Positions 50,284-59,200 of a stretch of DNA of 64,000 nt are shown here, piece by piece. The stretch is from Streptococcus anginosus subsp. whileyi MAS624. Lineage in GTDB: Bacteria; Bacillota; Bacilli; Lactobacillales; Streptococcaceae. Each line of letters opens with the position of its first letter. Position 1 is the stretch's first letter. The notes below the pieces were generated by a model. The model was not told where the DNA came from, did not search any database, and worked only from the letters and a program-made list of their open reading frames with translations. The position numbers and the translations under genes were made by a program. Where the stretch lies: positions 2,024,501 to 2,088,500 of the forward strand of contig NZ_AP013072.1 in the NCBI RefSeq assembly GCF_000478925.1, given 5' to 3'.

Positions 50284-52563
50284 ATGCGCTATAATCAGTA
50301 TAGTTATACACCAGAAACAAACGAAAAAATCCTAGCTGAAATGGAAAGCATTGGATTTTCTTTCCGCCAAGAGTATTCTGATAAAGAAAATTTAGAGACT
50401 TTTGTACGTAAAACTTTTTTTAATTATAAAAATACAGACTATGCCTTAAAATCTTTGGTTGCCAATTCAAATACAGACTTACTCAGCTTTTTTACGTCCA
50501 AGCAAGAATTGACAGCAGAGATTTTTTATACGATTGCTTTTCAATTACTGGAATTTGTGCCCTTTGTTGACTTTGATGATGTAGAAACATTCCACAAGGA
50601 CATAAACTTTCCCATTACCTATGGAAATCTACTCGAAAATCTCTATCAATTGCTCAACACACGCACCAAAAACGGCAATCTCTTGATTGATAAACTAGTG
50701 AGCGACGGCTTGATCCCTGAAGACAATACCTACCACTATTTCAATGGTAAAAGTCTTGCGACCTTTACTAGCCATAATGCTATCCGCGAAGTGGTCTATG
50801 TGGAATCGCGCGTGGATACCGACGAAGATGGGCTGCCTGATTTGATTAAGGTCAGCATCATTCGTCCTCATTTTGATGGACAAATTCCTGCTGTCATGAC
50901 TGCTAGCCCTTATCACCAAGGAACCAACGACAAAGCCAGCGACAAAGCGCTCTATAACATGAATGTGGATTTGGCTAAAAAAGAAGCTGGAAAAATCACT
51001 GTTCGTGACCCAGAAATTCACTTGATTGAAACGAAAAAGGAAGCTGTATTAGCGGAGCAAGCAGAAGAAACACTCGGTCATATCGGTACTTACACGCTCA
51101 ATGATTATTTGCTTCCACGCGGTTTTGCTAATCTATATGTATCGGGTGTGGGAACCAAGGACTCTGAAGGCCTCATGACCAGCGGAGATTATTATCAAAT
51201 TGAAGCCTATAAAAACGTTATTGATTGGCTCAACGGTCGTTGCCGTGCGTTCACAGACCATACCAGACAACGAGAAATCAAAGCCACTTGGTCCAATGGA
51301 AAGGTTGCTACAACAGGAATTTCTTACCTCGGAACCTTGTCAAATGGGCTAGCTACAACTGGCGTAGATGGTCTTGAGGTCATTATTGCTGAAGCTGGAA
51401 TTTCTTCTTGGCACAATTACTATCGTGAAAATGGCTTAGTGACAAGCCCCGGCGGCTATCCTGGTGAAGATTTTGACTCTTTGACTGAATTAACTTACTC
51501 ACGCAACCTCTTAGCTGGTGAAAATCTTCGTCATAATACTGCATATCAAGCTCATCTGGCGGAATTAAAAGAAAATCTAGATCGTAAAACAGGCGACTAT
51601 AATCAATTTTGGCATGATCGCAATTACCTTATCCATGCCCACAAAGTCAAAGCTGAGGTTGTCTTTACGCACGGATCGCAAGACTGGAATGTCAAACCGC
51701 TGAATGTTTACAATATGTTCCACGCACTACCAAAACATCTCAAAAAACATCTATTTTTCCATAACGGTGCTCACGTTTACATGAACAATTGGCAATCCAT
51801 TGATTTTCGTGAAGCTATGAATGCACTTCTTAGCAAGAAACTACTGAATTACGATTCACGCTTTGAATTACCAACTGTGATTTGGCAAGACAATCGTCAG
51901 GCTCAAAGTTGGCTGTCTTTAGAAACATTTGGCGATCAGAAATACGACACTCATTTCAACCTAGGTAAAGGCACACAAATTATCCCAAACCAATATGCTC
52001 AAGAAGACTACAACCGTTTTAGCAAAACTTATCAGACTTTCAAAAATGAACTTTTTGACGGAAAACTCAATCAAGTGACAGTGAATGTGACACTGGAAAA
52101 AGATTTATTCTTAAATGGTCCTGTTAAACTTAACCTTCGCCTTAAATCCAGTACTGATAAAGGCTTGATTTCTGCACAATTGCTGGATATTGGACACGCC
52201 AAACGGCTCCTTCCACTACCTAGTGTACTTGCACCAAAAGCTATGGATAACGGTCGCTTTTATATGTTGGAACATTTGATGGAATTACCCTTCAAAGAAA
52301 CACCACATCGCGTCATCACCAAAGGTTTCCTAAATCTTCAAAATCGCACTGATTTGCTAACAGTCGAAGAAGTCACACCAGATCAATGGATGGAAATTTC
52401 TTTTGAACTTCAACCCACTATCTATAAAATAGCAGCAGGTGATACACTCCGTCTTGTCCTTTATACTACTGACTTTGAACACACTGTCCGTGATAATACC
52501 GACTATCACTTAACAATTGATTTAGAAAAATCTAGCCTAGATATACCAGATGTGTTAAAATAA
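50284..52563 (+). CDS. pepX: X-prolyl dipeptidyl aminopeptidase
   Basis: 759 residues, family S15. It releases X-Pro dipeptides from the N-terminus of peptides, in the cytosol. The nucleophile is S347 in TTGISYLG. The catalytic Asp lies in [12 protein letters not shown] and the His in [11 protein letters not shown] long N-terminal helical domain and the C-terminal jelly-roll are both present, so the length is complete. AAAGGAG precedes the ATG. Confidence 0.96.
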   Translation: MRYNQYSYTPETNEKILAEMESIGFSFRQEYSDKENLETFVRKTFFNYKNTDYALKSLVANSNTDLLSFFTSKQELTAEIFYTIAFQLLEFVPFVDFDDVETFHKDINFPITYGNLLENLYQLLNTRTKNGNLLIDKLVSDGLIPEDNTYHYFNGKSLATFTSHNAIREVVYVESRVDTDEDGLPDLIKVSIIRPHFDGQIPAVMTASPYHQGTNDKASDKALYNMNVDLAKKEAGKITVRDPEIHLIETKKEAVLAEQAEETLGHIGTYTLNDYLLPRGFANLYVSGVGTKDSEGLMTSGDYYQIEAYKNVIDWLNGRCRAFTDHTRQREIKATWSNGKVATTGISYLGTLSNGLATTGVDGLEVIIAEAGISSWHNYYRENGLVTSPGGYPGEDFDSLTELTYSRNLLAGENLRHNTAYQAHLAELKENLDRKTGDYNQFWHDRNYLIHAHKVKAEVVFTHGSQDWNVKPLNVYNMFHALPKHLKKHLFFHNGAHVYMNNWQSIDFREAMNALLSKKLLNYDSRFELPTVIWQDNRQAQSWLSLETFGDQKYDTHFNLGKGTQIIPNQYAQEDYNRFSKTYQTFKNELFDGKLNQVTVNVTLEKDLFLNGPVKLNLRLKSSTDKGLISAQLLDIGHAKRLLPLPSVLAPKAMDNGRFYMLEHLMELPFKETPHRVITKGFLNLQNRTDLLTVEEVTPDQWMEISFELQPTIYKIAAGDTLRLVLYTTDFEHTVRDNTDYHLTIDLEKSSLDIPDVLK

Positions 52564-52599
52564 AATCATAACTATTGAATATTAAGGAGAACCCAAATA

Positions 52600-52899
52600 A
52601 TGATGAACATGCAATCAATGATGAAACAAGCACAAAAGCTACAAAAACAAATGGAAAAAGGACAGGCAGAACTAGCTGCGACAGAATTTATTGGCAAATC
52701 TGCCCAAGATCTCGTAGTCGCAACCCTTACAGGTGATAAAAAAATCGTCAAAATTGACTTTCAAGAAGCCGTTGTAGATCCAGAAGATTTAGAAACTTTA
52801 TCTGATATGACAACCCAAGCCATCAATGCAGCTCTTGATGAGATTGATAATGCAACAAAGAAAAAATTAGGTGCATTCGCAGGGAAAATGCCGTTTTAG
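52600..52899 (+). CDS. YbaB/EbfC family nucleoid-associated protein
   Basis: 99 residues. The N-terminus is Met/Gln-rich and helical ([19 protein letters not shown]), followed by the family core [24 protein letters not shown] and the end [10 protein letters not shown]. Family members form dimers with a tweezer shape that binds DNA. In many bacteria the gene sits next to dnaX-recR; here it follows pepX after 36 bp, probably on the same transcript. Confidence 0.92.
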   Translation: MMNMQSMMKQAQKLQKQMEKGQAELAATEFIGKSAQDLVVATLTGDKKIVKIDFQEAVVDPEDLETLSDMTTQAINAALDEIDNATKKKLGAFAGKMPF

Positions 52900-52940
52900 G
52901 CATTAGAATAATCTATTCAAAACTAATTTTATCAAACTAT

Positions 52941-52984
52941 AAAAGAACAGCCGCTAAATACTCACTTAATGGCTGTTCTTTTTC
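52941..52984. terminator. Bidirectional terminator
   Basis: AAAGAACAGCC and GGCTGTTCTTT form an 11-bp stem between the pepX-ybaB transcript (plus) and the regulator/peptide operon (minus), with A- and T-runs on both sides. Confidence 0.8.
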
Positions 52985-52992
52985 TTAATATC

Positions 52993-53085
52993 TTACCATT
53001 TTATTGGTGGTAAATCTCCTATCAGCGTAAATAGAATAACTCCTACAATAATTCCTAAAAACAATTTTTTCCATTCAGTCTTCAT
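52993..53085 (-). CDS. 30-residue secreted-type peptide, candidate pheromone of the PlcR-like regulator
   Basis: The ATG at 53085 lies inside the last codons of the regulator gene (11-bp overlap). AGAGG sits 6 bases upstream. The peptide starts MKTEWKK, has a hydrophobic core (LFLGIIVGVILFTLI) and ends GDLPPIKW. That is the form of a small export signal followed by a short mature tail. PapR, the pheromone of Bacillus PlcR, is likewise encoded just downstream of its regulator and ends in a processed heptapeptide of the DLPFEF type. The gene is too short for usual calling. The role is inferred; the frame and ribosome site are seen. Confidence 0.6.
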   Translation of the reverse strand: MKTEWKKLFLGIIVGVILFTLIGDLPPIKW

Positions 53086-53935
53086 TTTTGACCTCTTTCT
53101 GTAGTTTAGACTGCAATGATAGAGCAATATTTTTCAACTGCCTATTATTTTCCAACTCAAATAGAACAATTGATCTTTTGCAAGTTGTCAACGCTTCTTC
53201 CATTAAGCCCTGAGCTTTAAAAATATTGGCTTGCATCAATAACAATTCCCCCAAGAGATAAAGCGATTTATGCTCTAGGACACTTTCGATAGCAATTGTA
53301 TTATAATAAAGCGCCTTTTCGATATCGTTCAAGCAAAAATAGCACCTAGATATGCTAATCAGAAAGCTCCATTCATATTCTAATTGATTCAACAATTTAT
53401 AATTTGGGAGAATTTCTAAAAAGTAAGACATGGACTGTTCATAGTCTTCTTCTCCCATATAGATATTGCCCAAACTATTTAACACTCTTAAGTGCAATTC
53501 AGGATATTCCTTAGAAGATTCTGCTAAAACTTCTAATTCCTTTTTAGATTTTTCAAAATTTGAAAAATGATGATAGTCTAAAATAGCTTTATACCAATCC
53601 ACATATAGTAGTTCTTTTGGGGTGAAGTTTTCAACTGGAAAGTTTGAAACAATATAAAGCAGTGTCTGATGATCTCGCTTATAAAATAACTCTTGAATTT
53701 CTTTTGAATAAACATCATGATTAGTTGAATGAATCGCAAAAATTTCTTCCACTTGTTTCATATCAATTTCTAATTTTTTGATTAAACCAAAGAAAATATC
53801 GGTAGAGGGAACCATTTCACCTCTTTCAATACGACTGATAATTCCCTGTGCACAAATCCCTTGTGCCAGCTCTTTTTGAGACATTCCGCGTCTCTTCCGA
53901 TAACGTTTGATTAAATCTGCGATTTCCTTTTTCAT
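53075..53935 (-). CDS. PlcR-like transcriptional regulator (XRE HTH plus TPR-type helices)
   Basis: 286 residues. The N-terminal HTH is residues 5-62 (IKRYRKRRGMSQKELAQGICAQGIISRIERGE). The rest is all helical with TPR-like repeats (LHLRVLNSLGNIYMGEEDYEQSMSYF, then SFLISISRCYFCLNDIEKALYY, then YLLGELLLMQANIFKAQGLMEEALT). Length and layout match the RRNPP peptide-sensing regulators, closest by eye to PlcR (ICHQSEVSRIESG in PlcR against ICAQGIISRIERG here). It is the fifth gene of the operon, 30 bp after the ATPase, with the candidate pheromone gene overlapping its end. Confidence 0.85.
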   Translation of the reverse strand: MKKEIADLIKRYRKRRGMSQKELAQGICAQGIISRIERGEMVPSTDIFFGLIKKLEIDMKQVEEIFAIHSTNHDVYSKEIQELFYKRDHQTLLYIVSNFPVENFTPKELLYVDWYKAILDYHHFSNFEKSKKELEVLAESSKEYPELHLRVLNSLGNIYMGEEDYEQSMSYFLEILPNYKLLNQLEYEWSFLISISRCYFCLNDIEKALYYNTIAIESVLEHKSLYLLGELLLMQANIFKAQGLMEEALTTCKRSIVLFELENNRQLKNIALSLQSKLQKEVKNED

Positions 53936-53965
53936 TCTACCAATCCTTTTATTCTGCTCTCTATA

Positions 53966-54586
53966 TTATACCACCTTCCCCTCTTGAATGCGATAAACTA
54001 CATCACAAAGATTATCAATATCAGAAGCTAAATGGGAAGATAATACGACCAACCCTTTCTGTTTTTGCTTCAAAATCAAGTCTTGTGTGACAGCTACACT
54101 TTTTTCATCAAGAGCATTCATTGGCTCATCTAAAATTAAGATTTCAGGAGAATCTATAAATGCTTGTATTAACGCCATTTTTTTCTTAGTACCAAGTGAT
54201 AAATTTTTATAAGCAGTATGTGTGAATTTTTCTAAACCATACAAAGAAATCCAATAAGATAAATCAATTTCTTTCTTATGGCGGCATAATTGTTTAACTA
54301 ATTCTAAGTTTTCCAACAATGATAAATGGGAAATAAACTCTGGATTTTCGATCAAAACCCCAGCTCTTTCAATATAGTTTTTTCGCTTACGAATTTGGAT
54401 ATTATCCTGATAAACAGTACCTTTATCCAATTTTATATAACCAGCTAAAGCTTTTAAAATCAAGGTTTTACCTGAACCATTGATTCCCACTAAGCCATAA
54501 ATATGATGATTTTCAAATGTCAAATGAATATCATTTAGAACAACATTTCCTTTATAGGTTTTAAAACCATGTTCAATTTTTAACAT
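53966..54586 (-). CDS. ABC-2 type transporter ATPase
   Basis: 206 residues. Walker A GINGSGKTLILKAL near residue 36, signature LSLGTKKKMALIQ near 128, Walker B ILILDEPMNALD near 150, and a short H-loop region LSSHLASD. The C-terminus is short (RIQEGKVV), as in simple two-component exporters. Its start overlaps the end of the preceding membrane gene by 14 bp. It would power the two membrane proteins encoded upstream. Confidence 0.88.
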   Translation of the reverse strand: MLKIEHGFKTYKGNVVLNDIHLTFENHHIYGLVGINGSGKTLILKALAGYIKLDKGTVYQDNIQIRKRKNYIERAGVLIENPEFISHLSLLENLELVKQLCRHKKEIDLSYWISLYGLEKFTHTAYKNLSLGTKKKMALIQAFIDSPEILILDEPMNALDEKSVAVTQDLILKQKQKGLVVLSSHLASDIDNLCDVVYRIQEGKVV

Positions 54587-55205
54587 GCTGTCTCTCCCTC
54601 CAATACGATTCTAATAAAAATAAAGCTACTATGATAAACACAAACCACCCTATATAGGTCATCAATAGATATCGCACTAAAATTTCCCCTGCAAGAGCCA
54701 TAATGACAATAACAGATGAGGAGCTATAGAGTTCAATCATTGAAAAACATAGCCAATCAACCACAAACCAAGACACTAAGAGATACAAAACTTCTGCTAG
54801 ATTCCAAGAAAGACTTGGTAAGGTTAATGCTACTCCTACAATGCACACAGCTTGTACGATAAACTCTACTAGATAGTGCGGTAAAACGACTTTTCCTATT
54901 TTATATTTATAGTCCATGCTATTTTTTGAATGAAAACGAACTAATTCCCTACCTCCATTTGATAAATCTGACAGTAAAAGAAAGGTCATGAAAAAGCTAG
55001 TAAAAGATAAGCCTAAAATCATAATTACTCTTAAAAAATTGAAATTTTCTTGTGGGAAGACAGGAAAAGGATATAGGATTTGGTAAGTGAGTAGCTGCTT
55101 CAAATCTGTTAGATGGCGATCATTAAACTTGGTCATTAACAGATAAATCATGACACAAGTAAGAACACTTTTACTAATGAAAACAAATCTTTTAATCCAC
55201 CTCAT
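54573..55205 (-). CDS. ABC transporter membrane subunit (second)
   Basis: 210 residues, about six hydrophobic segments (FISKSVLTCVMIYLLM, VIMILGLSFTSFFMTFLLL, AVCIVGVALTLPSL and so on). No named family can be fixed by eye. It is flanked by 14-bp overlaps with both the first membrane gene and the ATPase, so it is part of the same complex. Confidence 0.75.
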   Translation of the reverse strand: MRWIKRFVFISKSVLTCVMIYLLMTKFNDRHLTDLKQLLTYQILYPFPVFPQENFNFLRVIMILGLSFTSFFMTFLLLSDLSNGGRELVRFHSKNSMDYKYKIGKVVLPHYLVEFIVQAVCIVGVALTLPSLSWNLAEVLYLLVSWFVVDWLCFSMIELYSSSSVIVIMALAGEILVRYLLMTYIGWFVFIIVALFLLESYWRERQHVKN

Positions 55206-55983
55206 AAGATTTTCTCACTTTTAAGACTCCATACATAAGCAAAAACGGAAGGTAGGTCAGCGCTACTTGCCACAGTGAAACACCTCCGTAAGCCGTAATC
55301 ATAAGATTCGACATTGGTACCAGATAAACTGGTAAAAAGCTGTATAAAATTGGTGCTAAGCCCCACAATAGGAATAAATATAAAAGGGCTGCTTTTGGGA
55401 AACTAACATAATAATCAACAAGATAGCAGGCAAAGAGTGTTTGAACAAAGAGAGCGCTTGCTTTTATCAAAAAATAATAAAGCAAATAAGCCCATGTACC
55501 GCGCGCAAAAATCCTTAATATAGAATGAGGATTAAAATACATTTCTAATTGAGGATATTCCATCCTGTTTATCACTAGAGCAATACCAATGATTACTAGC
55601 AATAGTATGGTAAATAACCCAACAATCAATCCTCCCATTTGACATTTTAAAGAAAAAAGCCTACGATCATAATCCCTCTGCTTCCCAATTACATACTTCA
55701 GATGACGGGTTTTAACAAAATGATAAATAAAAACAGCAAAGACGATAAGAATAGGAAATATGAAAGATTGGAAAAAATTATACTCAAATAAACTACCCTG
55801 GATAGATAACATTGTTCGTAAATATTGTTGCTTGATAGCCGCTCCATCTAGTTTAGCCAAGTCTGGAGCTTTGGGATCAAAAAACAAAATATGTTCGATG
55901 GCAGCATGATAAATCATCCCTAAAAATAAAATGGGAATCAGGAACATTGAGCGTCGAAAAGGGAATAACTTATATTTGACCAT
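55192..55983 (-). CDS. ABC transporter membrane subunit (first)
   Basis: 263 residues with about six membrane segments, starting MVKYKLFPFRRSMFLIPILFLGMIYH. A long outside loop (residues 30-70) lies after the first helix, the ABC-2 permease style also seen in bacitracin/lantibiotic immunity exporters. AGGAGAC precedes the ATG. Upstream lies the gene of the secreted protein (60-bp gap). Confidence 0.75.
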   Translation of the reverse strand: MVKYKLFPFRRSMFLIPILFLGMIYHAAIEHILFFDPKAPDLAKLDGAAIKQQYLRTMLSIQGSLFEYNFFQSFIFPILIVFAVFIYHFVKTRHLKYVIGKQRDYDRRLFSLKCQMGGLIVGLFTILLLVIIGIALVINRMEYPQLEMYFNPHSILRIFARGTWAYLLYYFLIKASALFVQTLFACYLVDYYVSFPKAALLYLFLLWGLAPILYSFLPVYLVPMSNLMITAYGGVSLWQVALTYLPFLLMYGVLKVRKSYEVD

Positions 55984-56043
55984 TTTAGTCTCCTTTTAAA
56001 AAACGAGGAAGAAACTATTTCGTAAAAATACTATACTATCCGA

Positions 56044-56433
56044 TTAGTGTGAGTCTGGAGACCAGCTTCCATCAATAAAGAAAGAGCCATCCCAAAAATT
56101 TTCACGAGCTAAATTCAAGTTGTAAATATAACCAGCTTGCGCATTATTTGTATAAACTCCACGTTGCCCTGTCCAAGTAAGGTCAACATCACTCCGACGT
56201 GCTCCGTTTGAATTTGCCAAATAGTGTTTTACACGAATTTGTGGACTTTTTGAATCTAAATTCACAACATAGTAACTACTATTCATCTTCTGCAAGTAAG
56301 AGGTTCCTGCAAAGGCAGGAGTAATCCGAAAGCGGGAAAGTTGACCTATTTGTCTGCCTCTTGCACCAACCAAACCTGCTGTCAAAAGAAGAGTAGCTAG
56401 TACAGCTATAAATCCTAATTTACTTTTTGTCAT
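56044..56433 (-). CDS. Small secreted protein, first gene of the PlcR-like/ABC operon
   Basis: 129 residues from the ATG at 56433 (GAGG 6 bases upstream). The ATG at 56442 lies on the ribosome site. The signal peptide is MTKSKLGFIAVLATLLLTAGLVGARG. The mature part has FRITPAFAGTSYLQKMNSS, a RSDVDLTWTGQRGVYT region and the acidic, aromatic end FFIDGSWSPDSH. It has no cysteine and no double-glycine leader, so it would leave by Sec. I do not recognise it with confidence; by its form and company it may belong to the DUF2712-like secreted proteins found beside DUF2705 transporters. A bacteriocin-like or transporter-linked role is a guess. Confidence 0.75.
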   Translation of the reverse strand: MTKSKLGFIAVLATLLLTAGLVGARGRQIGQLSRFRITPAFAGTSYLQKMNSSYYVVNLDSKSPQIRVKHYLANSNGARRSDVDLTWTGQRGVYTNNAQAGYIYNLNLARENFWDGSFFIDGSWSPDSH

Positions 56434-56476
56434 ATTATACCTCATTTCTAAAATAGTTGCTTCCTCTCTACAAAAT

Positions 56477-56505
56477 AATATAGCACATAGAGAAAACGCT
56501 GTCAA
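56477..56505 (-). promoter_or_regulatory. Promoter of the secreted protein/ABC/PlcR-like operon
   Basis: TTGACA, 17 bp, TATATT with a TGC extension on the minus strand, 44 bp before the ATG. It is one of the strongest promoters by consensus in the window. Confidence 0.75.
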
Positions 56506-56526
56506 TCTTTTTTAGATATTTTTATC

Positions 56527-56542
56527 ACAAAAAGATTTTTGT
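56527..56542. promoter_or_regulatory. Palindrome upstream of the operon promoter
   Basis: ACAAAAA-GA-TTTTTGT, a perfect 7-bp inverted repeat centred about 30 bp upstream of the -35. The place is right for an activator such as the PlcR-like regulator. It could also be incidental, as the DNA is AT-rich. Confidence 0.35.
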
Positions 56543-56544
56543 CA

Positions 56545-56576
56545 AAATACCCCTCCTAGTTCATTACTAAGAGGGG
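56545..56576 (-). terminator. Terminator of the GDPD gene
   Basis: CCCCTCTTAG and CTAGGAGGGG around TAATGAA, followed by TATTTTG on the minus strand. Confidence 0.65.
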
Positions 56577-56582
56577 CTTGTC

Positions 56583-58340
56583 TTATGTAAAATTAAAAAA
56601 GTCAAAAGCTTGATTGATTAGCAAGTCGGCGTATTTAGGATTATTTTGCAATTCTTTAATAGCTGTTTGTACTAACTGCACATCATCAGTGATAATGCCA
56701 TCTACACCTAAACGCAACGATTTTGAAATAGCATTTTCATCATTGACCGTCCAATCATACAGTTTCTTATCCGTTTGCCACAGCTTGAAAATAAAATTAT
56801 CATCAAGTGTGGAGTACTCCATTGTATAGCCACTTGCCTTAGTACGTGGGAAAATGGTATTGTAAGGGAGAATGAAAAAAGTTGGAATGCTGGCATCATA
56901 TTTAACTACTTTATTGATGACTTTATAATCCAGTGAATGCATTTGGTGGCCATATTGTTTAATGGTGTTCCCATATTTATTCAGAAAGCGCTCCATCATA
57001 TCAGGCGAATCTTTCTTACTGGTTTTTATTTCAATCAGCAAACGTTGACCCAATTCATTAGCACGTTTTAAATAAGCATCAAAACTCGAAATCTTTGTAC
57101 GATAGCCATTTTCAGTAACATCCAAAGCTGTTAATTCTGTCAACGTCAAATCTTGTGGCTTCGCGTTAACTCCAGTCAAGGCAGATAAATTCGCATCATG
57201 CATCATGACAAATTGTCCATCCTTTGTTTCTTGAACGTCCATTTCAATATAGTCTGGCTTTAATAAGGCTGTCTTCTCTAACGATTGAATCGTATTTTGG
57301 ACACCGTTTGCCTGTGAAACACCACGATGCGAAATCACAGCAGGATTGTTGCTCAACGGAATCTGAAGATAGCTATAACCCTCAGCTGCAAATGCTAAAA
57401 AAGCAATCGACATAACAACCCAACGATAGAGTCGATCTAACTTCCTGCGTGCACTGTGACAAAGTCTTTTCTCTGTCAAAAAAGCTACAAATTTAACTAA
57501 AAAATAGGTCAACATCAAATAGTGAGTCGTTTTCATCAGCACATAATTGACAACTCCGGTTATAAGCGCAGTTTGATTGGACTGACCGTCCGTATAAGTT
57601 TGAAGGCACAATAATGGAATCGTTATGGCAAAAAAGAGTAGAAAACTCTTGGTAACAATCCAAAATAAGTGCCAAGAATAGAACAGCAAACGCTTATGTG
57701 TTTTTTCCAAACTAAATCGAACCGCTTCTCTGACAGAGACATTTTCAATCAGAATTTTTGGCAACGCAAACATCAAACGGACAGCAATCAACAGCATCAG
57801 CAATACTAGTAAAGCAAGTCCAATTCCAGCTAAAAAGTAAGTATCTCGTAAATAAGACACGATAAAATTCGGAATTAAAATTTTATTTAAATAATAAATT
57901 TTCAAGATTTTCCGAATGAACGGAAAAAGCAAACCAATGTACAATAAAACAAATGCAACTTTGCTGGGACGAACTTGTTTTAAAAGTGAAAAACCATCAG
58001 AGACTGTTTTTTTAGTGAATGCAAAAAGTGTACTTCCCTGCTGAGTCAGCAAATTATGAGCACCTAAAAAGAGCAAACCAACCTGAAAATAAGCGACTAG
58101 CAGGTTCACTAGAAATAATACAATAAATGCTAGAGTTAGCAACAGATTGCTGGATAGTACCGCTAAGACATTATTGTACGATAAAAATTGATAACCTGTC
58201 AGCTTCAGCAAAGAATCTGCAGCCCAGGAATTAAAAGGTAACCAGAGATACTCCATTACCATAAAAATGATAAAAAATAAAAATAAAATTTTATCAAGAT
58301 TGTAATACAGCTTATGAAAGTCTAAACGTTGTTTCATCAT
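56583..58340 (-). CDS. Membrane-anchored glycerophosphodiester phosphodiesterase
   Basis: 585 residues. The first 340 form about eight membrane helices (glycerophosphoryl diester phosphodiesterase membrane domain). The C-terminal 240 are a GDPD TIM barrel with VISHRGVSQANGVQNT near residue 338, EMDVQETKDGQFVMMHD near 370 and the late DGIITDD near 560. The usual PENT after HRG reads VQNT here. It hydrolyses glycerophosphodiesters to glycerol 3-phosphate and an alcohol, perhaps from lipids or lipoteichoic acid outside the membrane. The start overlaps the preceding gene's stop; ATG at 58340 or 58337. Confidence 0.88.
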   Translation of the reverse strand: MMKQRLDFHKLYYNLDKILFLFFIIFMVMEYLWLPFNSWAADSLLKLTGYQFLSYNNVLAVLSSNLLLTLAFIVLFLVNLLVAYFQVGLLFLGAHNLLTQQGSTLFAFTKKTVSDGFSLLKQVRPSKVAFVLLYIGLLFPFIRKILKIYYLNKILIPNFIVSYLRDTYFLAGIGLALLVLLMLLIAVRLMFALPKILIENVSVREAVRFSLEKTHKRLLFYSWHLFWIVTKSFLLFFAITIPLLCLQTYTDGQSNQTALITGVVNYVLMKTTHYLMLTYFLVKFVAFLTEKRLCHSARRKLDRLYRWVVMSIAFLAFAAEGYSYLQIPLSNNPAVISHRGVSQANGVQNTIQSLEKTALLKPDYIEMDVQETKDGQFVMMHDANLSALTGVNAKPQDLTLTELTALDVTENGYRTKISSFDAYLKRANELGQRLLIEIKTSKKDSPDMMERFLNKYGNTIKQYGHQMHSLDYKVINKVVKYDASIPTFFILPYNTIFPRTKASGYTMEYSTLDDNFIFKLWQTDKKLYDWTVNDENAISKSLRLGVDGIITDDVQLVQTAIKELQNNPKYADLLINQAFDFFNFT

Positions 58341-59161
58341 TCTCCTTTATCTATCTCATCAGTAGAAGCATAGAGAGGATTTGCTATGCGAATCAAATCT
58401 CCATAACTTTTCTTTAATGTTTCAAAAGCAGTTCTAACCTCTATAGGAATTTCTACGTGCGAAATATAGCCTCTTCCCCTTGGTCCATATCCCGATTCAT
58501 CATCTGACAAACGATGAATTTCTCCCATCAACAGACTGATATAATGCTCTATTTCCCACATACCGTAAATCGACTGTTTAAATTCAAGCTTCTGATTCTT
58601 TACGGTTACATCAGCCTGATAAGTAGCAAAATTGATGATACATGTATCTGAAGAAAGATAGTTCCTGATTCCTGCTTCCATACGCGCCTGCATTGTCGCA
58701 TCTTGACTAAGAATGATAGAATGAAAATCAATCTTTTCTCTTTTCAGCAAATCCAACAAATAAGTGATGTTGTTCCCACAATTAGTCGAGTGAGATTCCA
58801 AGTAATCAGCCGTTAAATTATACCTTTCTTTCAAATAAGCATTAAAAATTTCTGCCTCCGAAAAAGTTTGTGTTTCTATTTTCGGATATTTCTTTGCGAT
58901 CACTTGCCGAAGAGTCTCCGTCGTATGTCCTGCCCCACCGACAATAATATAAGTCTTTGCTACTCCCTCTAACATAGCCTGCGCCAAAACGTCTCCACCA
59001 GCCAAAATACTTCCGCCAAACAGAACCATGACATCAACTTGTTTCAAGTGATATTTCTTTTTCAACGCTAACTGTGTTAATTCTGGCAAATCGCGTTTTC
59101 CACAAAAAGAGCCAAGGATATTGATATTGTTTGCTAGTTCTTCCTTTACCATACTTTTCAT
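58337..59161 (-). CDS. YdcF-like (DUF218 family) protein
   Basis: About 274 residues. The fold is visible in VDVMVLFGGSILAGGDVLAQAMLEG, TYIIVGGAGHTTETL, the acidic LESHSTNCGNNITY and IILSQDATMQARME. The DUF218 family includes YdcF and ElyC; biochemical roles are unclear, with links to envelope synthesis. I start it at the ATG at 59161 because the longer frame (TTG at 59188) would begin inside the rocS terminator; 59152 is a further option. It overlaps the GDPD gene by 1-4 bp. Confidence 0.78.
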   Translation of the reverse strand: MKSMVKEELANNINILGSFCGKRDLPELTQLALKKKYHLKQVDVMVLFGGSILAGGDVLAQAMLEGVAKTYIIVGGAGHTTETLRQVIAKKYPKIETQTFSEAEIFNAYLKERYNLTADYLESHSTNCGNNITYLLDLLKREKIDFHSIILSQDATMQARMEAGIRNYLSSDTCIINFATYQADVTVKNQKLEFKQSIYGMWEIEHYISLLMGEIHRLSDDESGYGPRGRGYISHVEIPIEVRTAFETLKKSYGDLIRIANPLYASTDEIDKGE

Positions 59162-59165
59162 TCTA

Positions 59166-59196
59166 TAAAAAAATCCCAGTTTCTTCAACCGAGATT
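59166..59196 (-). terminator. rocS terminator
   Basis: AATCTCGGTT and AAACTGGGATT pair over 10 bp with wobbles, then TTTTTTT on the minus strand. It lies between rocS and the YdcF-like gene, so the latter must rely on read-through or its own weak promoter. Confidence 0.75.
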
Positions 59197-59200
59197 CTCA

